From NCBI RefSeq assembly GCF_003114835.2, contig NZ_AP025028.1, positions 2,632,001-2,696,000 on the forward strand: a stretch of 64,000 bases of DNA. Reading direction: 5' to 3'. This DNA comes from Leptospira kobayashii (GTDB taxonomy: Bacteria > Spirochaetota > Leptospiria > Leptospirales > Leptospiraceae). The position numbers and the translations under genes are program-made. Of the stretch, positions 37,525-49,126 are shown piece after piece (position 1 is the stretch's first letter; each line of letters starts with the position of its first letter). The notes beneath the pieces are model-generated. The model saw only the letters and a list, made by a program, of their open reading frames with translations. It ran no database searches and was not told the origin of the DNA.

Positions 37525-38619
37525 TCAATGAACTTCTCGAAAGCTCTTGTATCTGTTCTCTTCTTCATCCCAAACATGGCATTGTTTCCATTGTTTGTAG
37601 ATATAAGAAATACTGAATTTGCCCTCTTTCACATCGTTTGCATATTCCGATTTTAAAAGCTCCCGGTACGCCTCCTTCAGATGATAACACGGAATTGCCG
37701 TAGAAAGATGGTGAGGTGTGTGAATATCAATATGAAAATGCAAAAACGAAATGATTTTCGGGTTTAGAAAATTATATGTGGAATGGATCTGACCTTTGTA
37801 CGGATTCCAATCTTCGGATTTGTAAAAATGGATCTCATCCGAAGTATGATGGAGATAAGTATAATAACTCATCCAAAATTGGAACACAAGGGCAGGTGCT
37901 ATGAAAAAATGAAAGATGGAGCTCAGCTTGCCGGTCAAAAGATACGCGGAAACAAAAAGAACACCAATTCCCAAAGCCAAAACTATATAAGATAGATAGA
38001 GTTTTTTTCTATGAGAATCGATGTATTTGCTCGGGTAAGCATGATTGATGATATTATGCAATAGAGAACCCAGAGGAGGCAAATATCTGGTCCATCTGTA
38101 AATCGCCGCGCGTATGGGCTTTTTTTCACGAAGAACCAGATACTGATTCACCGTAAACGGCAACCATGCATTGTCATAATACACATCCTCTTCATTCGAA
38201 TCCAAATGGTTCGTATGCGCATGATGTGCGTTATGTGAAAATTTCCAACCGTAATAGGGATAAAAGGAAAATAGAAAGAAAAAATGACCGAGTGTATCGT
38301 TCGTCTTATTGTTTTTCAGAAAAGAGGCATGGGCACAATCGTGACCCAAAACAAAAAGAGAAGTGACGGAAGTGCCTGCAAGAATCCATCCCAAAGGCAA
38401 TAGATATGTATAATCGTTTTGAATGAGAAAAAAAAGTAATCCCAAGCTCAAAGTATGAAAAACAACTCCTACGATCACGGATAAAATCGCTTTTTTGACG
38501 TTGGGGCGGTACAACTCGGGGCGAATGGATTTCACAGGTCCTGTTAAATTGACAGGCTCCCTCCTCTCTTTCGTTTCTATTTCCGAAACAGAAGTGGATT
38601 TTTCCAAAATGGGAATCAT
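37525..38619 (-). CDS. Membrane fatty acid desaturase (second type)
   Basis: A di-iron membrane desaturase with His boxes HDCAH (93-97), HNAHH (129-133) and HTPHH near the C-terminus (HIDIHTPHHLSTAIPCYHL), the omega-6-type arrangement. Four membrane helices are seen. From ATG 38619 (GAGG about 8 nt upstream) it has 364 residues; a GTG at 38655 has no ribosome site. It differs from the 12.3-kb desaturase in box composition and is not a recent duplicate. Both need molecular oxygen and an electron donor not found here. Confidence 0.9.
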   Translation of the reverse strand: MIPILEKSTSVSEIETKERREPVNLTGPVKSIRPELYRPNVKKAILSVIVGVVFHTLSLGLLFFLIQNDYTYLLPLGWILAGTSVTSLFVLGHDCAHASFLKNNKTNDTLGHFFFLFSFYPYYGWKFSHNAHHAHTNHLDSNEEDVYYDNAWLPFTVNQYLVLREKKPIRAAIYRWTRYLPPLGSLLHNIINHAYPSKYIDSHRKKLYLSYIVLALGIGVLFVSAYLLTGKLSSIFHFFIAPALVFQFWMSYYTYLHHTSDEIHFYKSEDWNPYKGQIHSTYNFLNPKIISFLHFHIDIHTPHHLSTAIPCYHLKEAYRELLKSEYANDVKEGKFSISYIYKQWKQCHVWDEEENRYKSFREVH

Positions 38620-38655
38620 GCAGAGGTCCTCAGGTGCTCTTCTTATAATGAACAC

Positions 38656-38836
38656 CGCTAAATATTTTTGTCTGAGATTAAAGATCAGCCCCCATCTGTC
38701 AAGAAAGCTTAGTTGGGAAGGAAAACGCCTTTTCCTGAAATTGTCATAAGACCGCCATTCCCATGAAATAAGATGGGATTTCCCTAGAAAAAAGGTCTTG
38801 CCTAGTAGTGAATTTCGTTAGAAACCTGACGAAGCC
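38656..38836. other. Divergent intergenic region between desaturase and CBS genes
   Basis: About 180 bp that should carry both promoters. I see no element with confidence; a short inverted GGGAAG/CTTCCC-like tract is not convincing. Confidence 0.4.
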
Positions 38837-39268
38837 ATGTCTGTAAGAGATATTCTGAAAGAAAAACAAACCTCTCTTCTCACCATCGAAGAAGATCACA
38901 GCGTTTTGGAAGCCACAAAGCTAATGGTTTCTTCCAAAGTAGGTTCCATTATGGTCACTTTCCAAGGAAAGTTGGCGGGAATTTTCACTGAGAGGGATTT
39001 GATGAGGATTGTGGCAGAAAAACATGAAAGTCTGCACAAGATAAAACTGAAAGATGTGATGACAACCCAACTGACAGTTGCTAATCCGAATGACGAAGTG
39101 GATGATGTGTTAAATACAATGCTGTCCAAAAGATTCAGGCATATGCCGGTGATGGAAGACGATCTGATCATCGGACTCATCTCCATCGGGGACGCGGTCA
39201 AAGTGAAATTGAGCAAGACCGAAAAAGAAATGCATATACTTCGCGAATATATGTACGGTTCCCACTAA
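38837..39268 (+). CDS. Stand-alone CBS-domain-pair protein
   Basis: A 143-residue protein consisting of two CBS motifs: VSSKVGSIMVTFQGKLAGIFTERDLMRIV (~30-60) and LSKRFRHMPVMEDDLIIGLISIGDAV (~95-121). Such CBS pairs bind adenosine nucleotides (AMP, ATP or SAM) and regulate a partner. There is no catalytic domain and no partner is obvious nearby. It is a single gene with an unremarkable start. The family is well supported; the ligand is not known. Confidence 0.9.
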   Translation: MSVRDILKEKQTSLLTIEEDHSVLEATKLMVSSKVGSIMVTFQGKLAGIFTERDLMRIVAEKHESLHKIKLKDVMTTQLTVANPNDEVDDVLNTMLSKRFRHMPVMEDDLIIGLISIGDAVKVKLSKTEKEMHILREYMYGSH

Positions 39269-39304
39269 ACCGGTTTTCGCTTCGCAAATTTTATATCTCT
39301 TCGA

Positions 39305-40066
39305 TTATAGATAAAGATTATCAAAATTCTTTTTTTTGCGGGATACTACTTCCCGCAGAATAGATTCCAGATTTTTAGTATCTTCCCGGTTGTAAGCAAT
39401 CAGAAGATTCAGTTTTTCCAAATCATCGTATTCCACATAATCTCTCCAAAGAAGAGGCGCCATCTTTCCATCCACGGATTGGATTTCTTCCGGGCGAATG
39501 AGGCCTAACTGGATTTCCGATTTTTTCAGTCCTCCTTTGATTCCCATATCATGAAGCACATTCATCAAATCCAAATGCACATTGGAAATCTTTTGATTGA
39601 ATTCCTTTTCCAAAAAGGGAACATCAAACCTCTTTCCGTTATAAGTAACTAAAATCAGATCATCGGAAAGATCATCTAACATAAATTCGAGATTTTTTCC
39701 TCTTTCGAATGTGAACATTTCTCCGTTCAAATAAAAACTGGCCACAGTGACAAAGGATGTTTCATCGATTCCTGTAGTTTCAATATCCAGATAACAGAAT
39801 TTATGCGGAAAATCTTCCCATAATCTCCAAAGTTCCTTATTGGGAAGTTTGGATACGAAATATAAAAAATCCTTTTCTTTCCATTTCGAATTCAAAAATT
39901 CCGCTTCTTCGTGCAGAAAGGAAATGGAAGGTAAAAATTGAATTTTTCCCCAATTTTCCGGACTTAAACGATACAAGTCATCCCAGTCCAGAATCCCGTT
40001 ATCCCAAAGTCTGGATTGAAGAACAGGCCCTATCCCTGAAATGATTTCAAAACAGGAACGTATCAT
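39305..40066 (-). CDS. RNase H-fold 3'-5' exonuclease (YprB-like)
   Basis: A 253-residue protein with a DEDDy-type exonuclease core: YLDIETTGID (Asp94, Glu96), LVTYNGKRFDVPFLEKEF, and YNREDTKNL as the Tyr-Asp end. This matches the YprB/RNase_H_2 family. The N-terminus (FEIISGIGPVLQSRLWDNG) looks like a helix-hairpin-helix. I start at 40066, where ATGA overlaps the upstream aminotransferase stop; the frame to 40213 runs inside that gene. DNA or RNA preference is unknown. Confidence 0.85.
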   Translation of the reverse strand: MIRSCFEIISGIGPVLQSRLWDNGILDWDDLYRLSPENWGKIQFLPSISFLHEEAEFLNSKWKEKDFLYFVSKLPNKELWRLWEDFPHKFCYLDIETTGIDETSFVTVASFYLNGEMFTFERGKNLEFMLDDLSDDLILVTYNGKRFDVPFLEKEFNQKISNVHLDLMNVLHDMGIKGGLKKSEIQLGLIRPEEIQSVDGKMAPLLWRDYVEYDDLEKLNLLIAYNREDTKNLESILREVVSRKKKNFDNLYL

Positions 40067-41151
40067 AGAATCGGAGTGTTTTGAATCCAACGTATAATCC
40101 CTTCCCGAAAAACGGAAGACCTTTCTCCGAATCCGATTCGCAAATATCCTTCTTCTTCGAAATTGATTCCCGGAAGCACAAAAACACCTGTTTTGTGAAG
40201 AAGAGAGTCGCAATATTTTTCAGAAGAAATGCCTGGTTTTAATTTCGCCCAGCCAACAAGTCCCCCTCCTACTTCTCCGAAAGACAGAATATCTTTCAGT
40301 TCCGATAAACTGGAATTCCAGAATGCCAAATTTTCCTTTTGCTCGGATTGAATCCCCGGTAAAAACGAATTTCGGTTTTGCAAAAGTCCCAGTGCAATCC
40401 GTTCGGATACGGGAGAAACCGTATGGGTGAGATAATCTTTAAATGAACGCGCTCTTTCTATGACTTCCCTGTTTGCGATCAGCCAACCTACCCGAAGCCC
40501 GGTCACACCGAAACATTTGGTAAAAGAACCTGTTCCGAAAAATCGATCTTTCGGAGAGACTCCCGTTTCACCTAAGGTAGAATTCAGATCAAGGAACCGG
40601 TAATGTTCGTCAAATAATACCGGTTTGTTTTTGGAGAGAAGGACTTCTTTCAGATTTGTCCATTCCCCATCGGGAACACAAGCACCTGTCGGGTTATGCG
40701 GTTGGTTCAGGATATAAAAATCTGCCTCGACGGGCTCCCAGTCGGAAGACCGTAAGGATTTGCCGACAGGAACTTTGATGATTTCCGCCCCCAACATTTT
40801 GGGAATTTCATACAACGCTTGAAATGCAGGCCAATAGAGAGCCAATTTCATTCCTTGCTTTAGAAACAAATGAAATAATAGATAAAGCGCCTCACTTGTA
40901 CCAGTTGTTACAAGCACCTCATCGGGAGAGACGCCCGGGTAAAGTTTGGCAATTTCTTGCCTAAGATCGGCTCTCCCCCGATTGGGAGAGTCATTTAAGG
41001 GAATGGATAACATTTCTTCCCGGCCAAGCCCAGCGTACGACATCGCCTGGCCCAAATCCATTGGGTGAAATCCGCTTTCTCCCAAATTGCAAAAACAATT
41101 CGTCCGGTAAGATTCCAACCTTTCTTCTATGAAAAATTCTCTAGGTTCCAA
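40063..41151 (-). CDS. Class I/II PLP-dependent aminotransferase
   Basis: A fold-type I aminotransferase of 362 residues. The PLP-phosphate and cofactor motifs are visible: TTGTSEALYLL, YILNQPHNPTGA, PVLFDEHYRFLDL and the PLP lysine in GSFTKCFGVTGLRVGW. The amino-acid substrate cannot be told; aspartate/tyrosine/alanine-type and decarboxylase-like relatives share these motifs. It is the upstream partner of the YprB-like exonuclease by an ATGA overlap, and diverges from the phosphohexomutase gene 46 bp away. Confidence 0.88.
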   Translation of the reverse strand: MEPREFFIEERLESYRTNCFCNLGESGFHPMDLGQAMSYAGLGREEMLSIPLNDSPNRGRADLRQEIAKLYPGVSPDEVLVTTGTSEALYLLFHLFLKQGMKLALYWPAFQALYEIPKMLGAEIIKVPVGKSLRSSDWEPVEADFYILNQPHNPTGACVPDGEWTNLKEVLLSKNKPVLFDEHYRFLDLNSTLGETGVSPKDRFFGTGSFTKCFGVTGLRVGWLIANREVIERARSFKDYLTHTVSPVSERIALGLLQNRNSFLPGIQSEQKENLAFWNSSLSELKDILSFGEVGGGLVGWAKLKPGISSEKYCDSLLHKTGVFVLPGINFEEEGYLRIGFGERSSVFREGIIRWIQNTPIL

Positions 41152-41197
41152 TTTTGATTTCCAGCTTTTCCAGTTTCAAAAGGATAGTATGTAAACT

Positions 41198-42957
41198 ATG
41201 TTGAAACCAGAAGACCACATCCTCGCTTGGACGAAATCTCCTTTTTCTTCCGAAATCATAAACGAAGCAAAACTTGCTTTGTCTGAATTCGAAAGAGGAA
41301 TTTCCACTCCTCTTACCGATGCATTTTCGATCCCTCTTGAATTCGGGACGGGAGGAATGCGCGGCAAAATCGGAAACGGTGTAGGGCTAATGAATACCTA
41401 CACAGTGGGCCGGGCGGCCCTTGGATTCGTGCGTCATCTGATCAAAACAAATAAAAAAGCATCCATTGTCATCGCTTATGATTCCAGAAGGATGTCCAAA
41501 GAATTTGCGGAAGTATCGGCAGGCATTGCCGCAAGCCTAGGTGTGAGTGTAAAAGTTTTTCCGGTAGTCACACCCACTCCTCTTCTTTCCTATGCAGTTC
41601 GTTATTACAAAGCGAGCGGCGGAATTGTTATCACCGCTTCTCACAATCCTCCTGCTTATAACGGCTTCAAAGCTTATCTTGCGGACGGAGGACAGATTGT
41701 ACCCCCCGACGATGCGGAGATTATAGGAAATATAGTATCCATTACGGATTGGAACCAAATCCAATTTGTAGATCCCAAATCAAAAATTTACAAACAATAT
41801 GTGACTTCCGTAGGAAAAGATTGTTTTGCATCTTATTTAAAAGAATTAAAGAAAGCGAATATTCAATCCAAAGCAAAGCCCGCCGACAGAAAAAATCTGA
41901 AAATCGTATACTCTCCGTTACATGGAACAGGCGGAGAATCGATGAAGGCAACACTAAATTACTTCGGATATAAATCCGTATTCATTGTTCCCGAACAAAA
42001 AAAACCGGACGGTGAATTTCCTACGGTCAAATATCCCAACCCGGAAGAAAAAGATGCTCTCGCGTTATGTGAAAAACATGCCAAGATCAAAAAGGCAGCT
42101 GTCTTTATCGCAACCGATCCGGATGCGGATAGATTGGGAGTTGGGATCAGAAGAAAAGACGGAGAATACGAATATCTGAATGGAAACCAAATCGGCTCCA
42201 TCATGGCTGCATACTTATGTGAAAAAGTATCCTCAAAAAAATCGAAAACCCAATTTCATCTGATCAAAACGATCGTAACAACCGACCTGCAGGAATCCAT
42301 TGCGAAAAAAAATAAAATCAAAATGGCGAATGTGCTAACCGGGTTCAAATACATTGCGGAAGAAATGAAAGCTTTGGACAAAAAGAAATCCGATAAATTT
42401 TTGTTTGGTGGAGAAGAATCTTACGGTTACCTTCCCGTTCCTTTTGTAAGAGACAAAGATTCTCTTTCCAGTGCGCTTCTATTTGTTGAAATTCTCGCGG
42501 AAAAAAAAGATCTACTCACGTATCTGAATGAAATTTATCTGAAATACGGACTTTATCGGGAGAGTTTGTATTCTCTCACTCTCGAAGGAAGTTCCGGTCA
42601 GGCAAAGATCAAAGAATCAATAGAAAATCTACGCAAGACCAACTTACTCGGATTAAAGATCGGAGAAAGAAAGGTGGTTTCCGTAATGGACTACGGAAAA
42701 CAGACTGTGGCAGGCACTGCCAAAGCAAGTATTTTCAAAGGAATGCCTAAATCAAATGTGATTCAATTGGAATTGTCAGGGAATGCCAAACTTACCATCC
42801 GCCCTTCGGGCACGGAACCAAAAGTAAAAGTGTATTCGTCCTTTCGCTCCCTTTCCTCTCCCAAAACGGGGGAACAGATTTCTCCTCTTTGGGATGAACT
42901 CGGGAAAGAGATTAACGTCGCTGAAAAAGAATTTTTAAAACTGGCAGGATTAACCAA

Positions 42958-42961
<4 letters not shown>
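41198..42961 (+). CDS. Phosphoglucomutase/phosphomannomutase family enzyme
   Basis: An alpha-D-phosphohexomutase of 587 residues, in the PgcA-like long class. The phosphoserine is Ser148 in [14 protein letters not shown]. The Mg loop is D307PD309AD311RLGV. The sugar loop includes GGEESYGY and the phosphate-binding [10 protein letters not shown] is at the C-terminus. It interconverts hexose 1- and 6-phosphates in the cytoplasm. Glucose against mannose specificity is undecided, so I give no symbol. It is the first of a plus-strand run and overlaps argD by ATGA. Confidence 0.93.
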
Positions 42962-45245
<2,284 letters not shown>

Positions 45246-45266
45246 AGAATTAGGACAGAGGGACAT

Positions 45267-45677
45267 ATGCAAGCAGGAATAGCGCCAACGGGTAGACCGT
45301 ATAATATACTTATCGCGGAAAACTCAAAGTTTCAGTCCAAACAATTGCAACAAATCCTGGAATCGGAAGGTTTCAAGATCATTGGAATTGCAGAAACCGG
45401 CAAAGAACTTTTACAATTGTACAAGGAAAACAAACAACAAATCGATTTGATTACGGTAGAAATCTTTTTGCCGGAAGTCGACGGTTATGCTGCATTCTGG
45501 GATATAAAAGATATGGGAATATTACCGCGTATCATGTTTATCTCGGAAGAAAATACTCCCAGCGTAGTGAAAACTCTATTGGAAAACGGTGCGATGGAAT
45601 ATATCATCAAACCGATCAAAAGAGAAAAGATTTTGGAAAAGATAAAAGAAACTCTGGTTAAGATTCCCAAAATATAA
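45267..45677 (+). CDS. Single-domain response regulator-like protein with Glu at the phospho-acceptor site
   Basis: A 136-residue receiver domain without an output domain. The fold markers are present: ILIAENS (acid Glu18), Ser93 in FISEEN, and the conserved Lys115 in IIKPIKRE. The expected acceptor Asp is Glu65 in LITVEIFLPEVDGY. The substitution is read directly from the codon GAA at 45459-45461. Glu often mimics phospho-Asp, so the protein may be constitutively on or non-phosphorylatable. It follows leuB by 21 bp; its 3' end overlaps convergent pgeF by 20 bp. No kinase is adjacent. Confidence 0.9.
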   Translation: MQAGIAPTGRPYNILIAENSKFQSKQLQQILESEGFKIIGIAETGKELLQLYKENKQQIDLITVEIFLPEVDGYAAFWDIKDMGILPRIMFISEENTPSVVKTLLENGAMEYIIKPIKREKILEKIKETLVKIPKI

Positions 45678-46443
45678 CGTTAAAATTTCTACCCTCTTCT
45701 TTGGAACGATGACTAAAATACTTAGGAGAGAGGAACACTTCATTGTTTTGGGGATCCAAAGCCAAATTGTGAAATTCCTTTCTCAGTCTCACAAGAATCG
45801 CTTCCTTCACACCGAGTAGGTATCCCATTCCGGGAGCTTCTATCACAACACCCGGCGGCATGCTCATAAAATGTTTAGCGACGTCCCATTGGACGATATA
45901 GTTTTTCTTGGAAATGGAAGGACCGACAAACACTTGTAACTCTTCTTCCGTGAATCCTTGGGACTTCAACCAATGAATTAATTTTTCGGAGATCCCGAGA
46001 AGTGCTCCTTTCCAACCGGAATGTAAGGCGGCAATCATAGGTTTTGTTTTCGAATAACAGAAAACGGGAACACAATCCGCAGTGCGAATCACCAAACCGG
46101 TATTTGGTTGCAATGTAACTAAACCATCTCCCGCACGATCCGATTCTTCCGGAAAATGATCTTCCATCACCGCATCGAAATGAGCCGGATCGGGAAGCCA
46201 ATCCGATATACGCCCGGATTCCACCAAAGCAATCTCTCTTTTGTGAACCTGTTGGAGGGAAAAAATTTTATCCGTAGGAAGTTTTGTATATTTGGAAACG
46301 ATAATATTGGTCGCAGACTGCCAACCTGCATCCTCTTTCGGAAAAGAGCCTCCGGGGAAAGTATCCTTCCACGCATCTTTGCCGAGTGTTAAACAATGAA
46401 TCTTGCCATAGGGAACTTCAATGGTGCGAGAATCTTCTATCAT
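45658..46443 (-). CDS. pgeF: Peptidoglycan editing factor PgeF (YfiH/DUF152 family)
   Basis: A 261-residue multicopper-oxidase-like protein formerly called laccase domain or YfiH. The metal-site motif is RTADCVPVFCY with MIAALHSGWKGALLG, giving the family's conserved His and Cys. Family members have been linked to purine nucleoside metabolism and to correcting L-Ser in peptidoglycan precursors; which applies here is not known. It overlaps the upstream GT-C-like gene start by ATGA and so shares its operon. Its 3' end overlaps the response regulator by 20 bp. Confidence 0.9.
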   Translation of the reverse strand: MIEDSRTIEVPYGKIHCLTLGKDAWKDTFPGGSFPKEDAGWQSATNIIVSKYTKLPTDKIFSLQQVHKREIALVESGRISDWLPDPAHFDAVMEDHFPEESDRAGDGLVTLQPNTGLVIRTADCVPVFCYSKTKPMIAALHSGWKGALLGISEKLIHWLKSQGFTEEELQVFVGPSISKKNYIVQWDVAKHFMSMPPGVVIEAPGMGYLLGVKEAILVRLRKEFHNLALDPQNNEVFLSPKYFSHRSKEEGRNFNVIFWES

Positions 46444-48026
46444 TGTAAAAAATCAATATCCTTTGCTGTGTCCATTTTTCTCCGAGCAATCTCTTTGTAA
46501 AGCGGGGAACAATCCCAGTATTCCCGTTTGCATAAATTGGAAAATTTGAATGGATCGAAATAAAGGACCATTATTTTCCAAGAAAAATCCCGCCATTGAT
46601 ATGTAATATAAGGCAAGGAAGCGGAAGGAAAACGATCATCCAAGACTAAATCCAATTTGCGTTCTTTCATTTCAAGAAGGCTCGCATTTTTTTCATGTCC
46701 AACCCGCCCGCGAGTACTAGTAGATTTACGAGCGAGCCTTTTGTCTGTTAGGCCAGTCTCCGCCTCCCACGCATAATCGGGACGCATCCAATATATAAAA
46801 TGAGCCTGAGCTCCGAAAAATGCAACACGAAATCCTTGCAAAGAATTCAGATCATATCCGCTATCAAATGTAAGTTTATTACCGTAAAATCTCCTCTCTT
46901 CTCCGATCCCATTCCAGGTAGACTCTTTCGCATTTTTTCCTCCGAAAGGATCCATATACAGGATAAGAGAGATTAGAAATAAAAATGAAAAAAGATAAAC
47001 CGGGATCTTCTTTTGTTCCTGTAAAATCCGATTCTTTGTATTTTTGAAATTTATCAATTTCAAATATTCATTCACATGCGTATATACGATCCAAGACAGA
47101 TAAGGGATAACGGGAATCCAAAATCGCATTCCCATAAAATCTCCACCTACGTAAATTACATAAGCCATGTACAATAGCACTGCTGCGGATAAAAAACTTT
47201 TTCTTTCACGAAAGAAAAGATTTCTTCCCAACAAATAAAGAGCAAAAGTAAAAATCAATGCATAAACAGGATAAACCCGAAACCAATATAAAAGATAACT
47301 CGTCCCTTGCGAAAAATAACCCGGATGATTCGCTTTTGCATAAAATGTATTCGGCAAAATCTCTCCGTAATAATCAATACGCAAGAGCTCCATTCCTACA
47401 AGAACTCCGAGAGGTAACAGAAGATAGTTGGACAATGTCTGTTTGAATTGTACTATGGATTTGATCTCATGGAAGCGGGATAAGAAATGAATTCCGAAAA
47501 ATAAAGCACCTTCCGGGCGGAGCAAACTCGCAATTGCAAAAAGGAGACTTGCATATTTTGAATCTTTCTCCCATTCCCGCAAAGCAACACTTAGAAAAAA
47601 CGTGAAACACATGGTCTCCAAACCGGAAGTTGCAAAGATCCAATTATGATAAAATAAAGAAAGGTGGAGTGTGAAAATAGGAAAGATCAGAGAAGGATAT
47701 TTTTTTTTCTCTTGGAAGGAAAAATAAGTAAGTAGTCCGAAGAAAGATAAGATACCGAAAAAGACGGAAGTGTTTAGAGAAGAAAAGGAAAATTTGATTC
47801 CCAAAGAAAGCAAAATCGTCCAAAGAAAATTGCTGTACCCTTCGACTTTCTCCCCCGATTGAAATACAAGCCCAGCTCCTTCCGCAAAGTTCCTAGCATA
47901 TACAAAACTGATAAATGCATCATCGCAAAGCCAACGCAAAAAATACGATTTATAAATAGCAAATAAGATGCTTGCTGCGGATAAGATAACAAATGAGTAT
48001 TTTGCGAACAAAATTTTCAATTTCAT
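46440..48026 (-). CDS. GT-C-like multispanning membrane protein (putative glycosyltransferase)
   Basis: A 528-residue protein with about ten membrane helices. The first extracytoplasmic loop holds LRWLCDDAFISFVYARNFAEGAG, then GEKVEGYSNFLW, a DD motif arrangement used by GT-C polyprenol-phosphate sugar transferases. The C-terminal ~130 residues are soluble and look extracytoplasmic (ends in KDIDFLQ). It likely transfers a sugar from a lipid carrier to an envelope acceptor, but neither is known. It lies 14 bp after the kinase-like gene and overlaps pgeF by ATGA. Confidence 0.8.
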   Translation of the reverse strand: MKLKILFAKYSFVILSAASILFAIYKSYFLRWLCDDAFISFVYARNFAEGAGLVFQSGEKVEGYSNFLWTILLSLGIKFSFSSLNTSVFFGILSFFGLLTYFSFQEKKKYPSLIFPIFTLHLSLFYHNWIFATSGLETMCFTFFLSVALREWEKDSKYASLLFAIASLLRPEGALFFGIHFLSRFHEIKSIVQFKQTLSNYLLLPLGVLVGMELLRIDYYGEILPNTFYAKANHPGYFSQGTSYLLYWFRVYPVYALIFTFALYLLGRNLFFRERKSFLSAAVLLYMAYVIYVGGDFMGMRFWIPVIPYLSWIVYTHVNEYLKLINFKNTKNRILQEQKKIPVYLFSFLFLISLILYMDPFGGKNAKESTWNGIGEERRFYGNKLTFDSGYDLNSLQGFRVAFFGAQAHFIYWMRPDYAWEAETGLTDKRLARKSTSTRGRVGHEKNASLLEMKERKLDLVLDDRFPSASLPYITYQWRDFSWKIMVLYFDPFKFSNLCKREYWDCSPLYKEIARRKMDTAKDIDFLQ

Positions 48027-48040
48027 AATGAGGGAACGAT

Positions 48041-49126
48041 TTATTTATCCAGTTCGAAGGAACGGATAAATTCTTCAATAAGGTTGATATGATCCATTTC
48101 AGGATTCGGGTTTTCTTCGGAAGGTTCGTAAAGGAAGTCATCAAACAAGTGGAAGTCGAATATTTTCAATTCAAAATCGGGAAGTGTTATGATTATATTC
48201 TCAGCATGCACATCAAATATCAATTTCTCTTCTTCCGCGAGAAACTTTGTTACTTCAATCACCCGATTAAAATCCACAGCAATCTTCTTCAACTTGGATC
48301 TGGAAATGATCCCAAAGCGATGCGTATCGAAGTTCAGTTTCCATTTGGGAAAAAATTTATCCAAGATTGCATTCTGATCCAACTTTTCATTCCTGATGGT
48401 AAATTCTTTCAGATGTTTTCCGGGCAATAAAGTCTGCTGGTCGCAAGGAGTCAGAGTGATCGACGGAACTTTCCAGGGAGTATTTCGAATGCGAAGCCCC
48501 ATAAAAAAACGAGTGGGAATCACCAAATCGGGGATTAAAGATTTTAATTTCCAGTAGTGCAATCTTTCCAATCCCAAACGTTTGAATTTGAATTCGATCT
48601 CGTCCCGGTTGGATTCGAAGATGGTTTGTTTCTGAAGATAGTTTTTTAAATCAATTTCCTCTTTCTTCAGAAACTGATCCATGTTTCTTCCTACTTGTTT
48701 GAAAAGGGAACCGAACAGTGCGTCCGAGGGAAGTTTCGATTTTCCGATTTTGACTACCTGATTCCAGGGAAGTTTATAAACAAATTTATAAGAACCCCTT
48801 CCTATATAGTCATGTTGGGATAGAGGAAGAAAATTGTCCAAATACTCCCTGTTATATCGGTGTGTGATTCTGAATACATGGGATACGGGAAAAGCCCACT
48901 CGTAAAACTTTCGAAGAGGGCCCGATTGTCGCAAGACCTCGTCAACAGGAAGGTCTTCGATGGGAATGGGAATCGCTTGTTTTTCAGGATCATGGAAAAG
49001 TTCCTTATCCAGGCCCTTTTCCAATAACTCCAAAAACTGAGGAATCTTTCCCCACTTGGGGTATTGATTCCAAAGGGAGAATACCTTGTCTTTTATCGTT
49101 TTGAAACGGCTTTCTCCCTCCGGCAT
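48041..49126 (-). CDS. Divergent protein-kinase-like protein
   Basis: A 361-residue cytosolic protein not recognised as any named family but with kinase-fold hallmarks: a Gly-rich loop IGRGSYKFVYKL (109-120), a Lys at 126 (QVVKIGKS), a catalytic-loop-like D305-V-H307-A-E-N310, and D324-F as a DFG-like metal site in KIFDFHLFDD. The middle (about 180-290) is unlike standard kinases. Aminoglycoside or lipopolysaccharide kinase-like folds use the same residues. It sits between a solute-binding lipoprotein and a GT-C protein; its ATG follows the upstream TAG directly. A sugar or lipid kinase role is inferred. Confidence 0.6.
   Translation of the reverse strand: MPEGESRFKTIKDKVFSLWNQYPKWGKIPQFLELLEKGLDKELFHDPEKQAIPIPIEDLPVDEVLRQSGPLRKFYEWAFPVSHVFRITHRYNREYLDNFLPLSQHDYIGRGSYKFVYKLPWNQVVKIGKSKLPSDALFGSLFKQVGRNMDQFLKKEEIDLKNYLQKQTIFESNRDEIEFKFKRLGLERLHYWKLKSLIPDLVIPTRFFMGLRIRNTPWKVPSITLTPCDQQTLLPGKHLKEFTIRNEKLDQNAILDKFFPKWKLNFDTHRFGIISRSKLKKIAVDFNRVIEVTKFLAEEEKLIFDVHAENIIITLPDFELKIFDFHLFDDFLYEPSEENPNPEMDHINLIEEFIRSFELDK

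Noticed and set aside
40067..40213. A longer start for the YprB-like exonuclease
   Set aside because: The extension is the aminotransferase 3' end in another frame; the ATGA junction at 40066 is the natural start.
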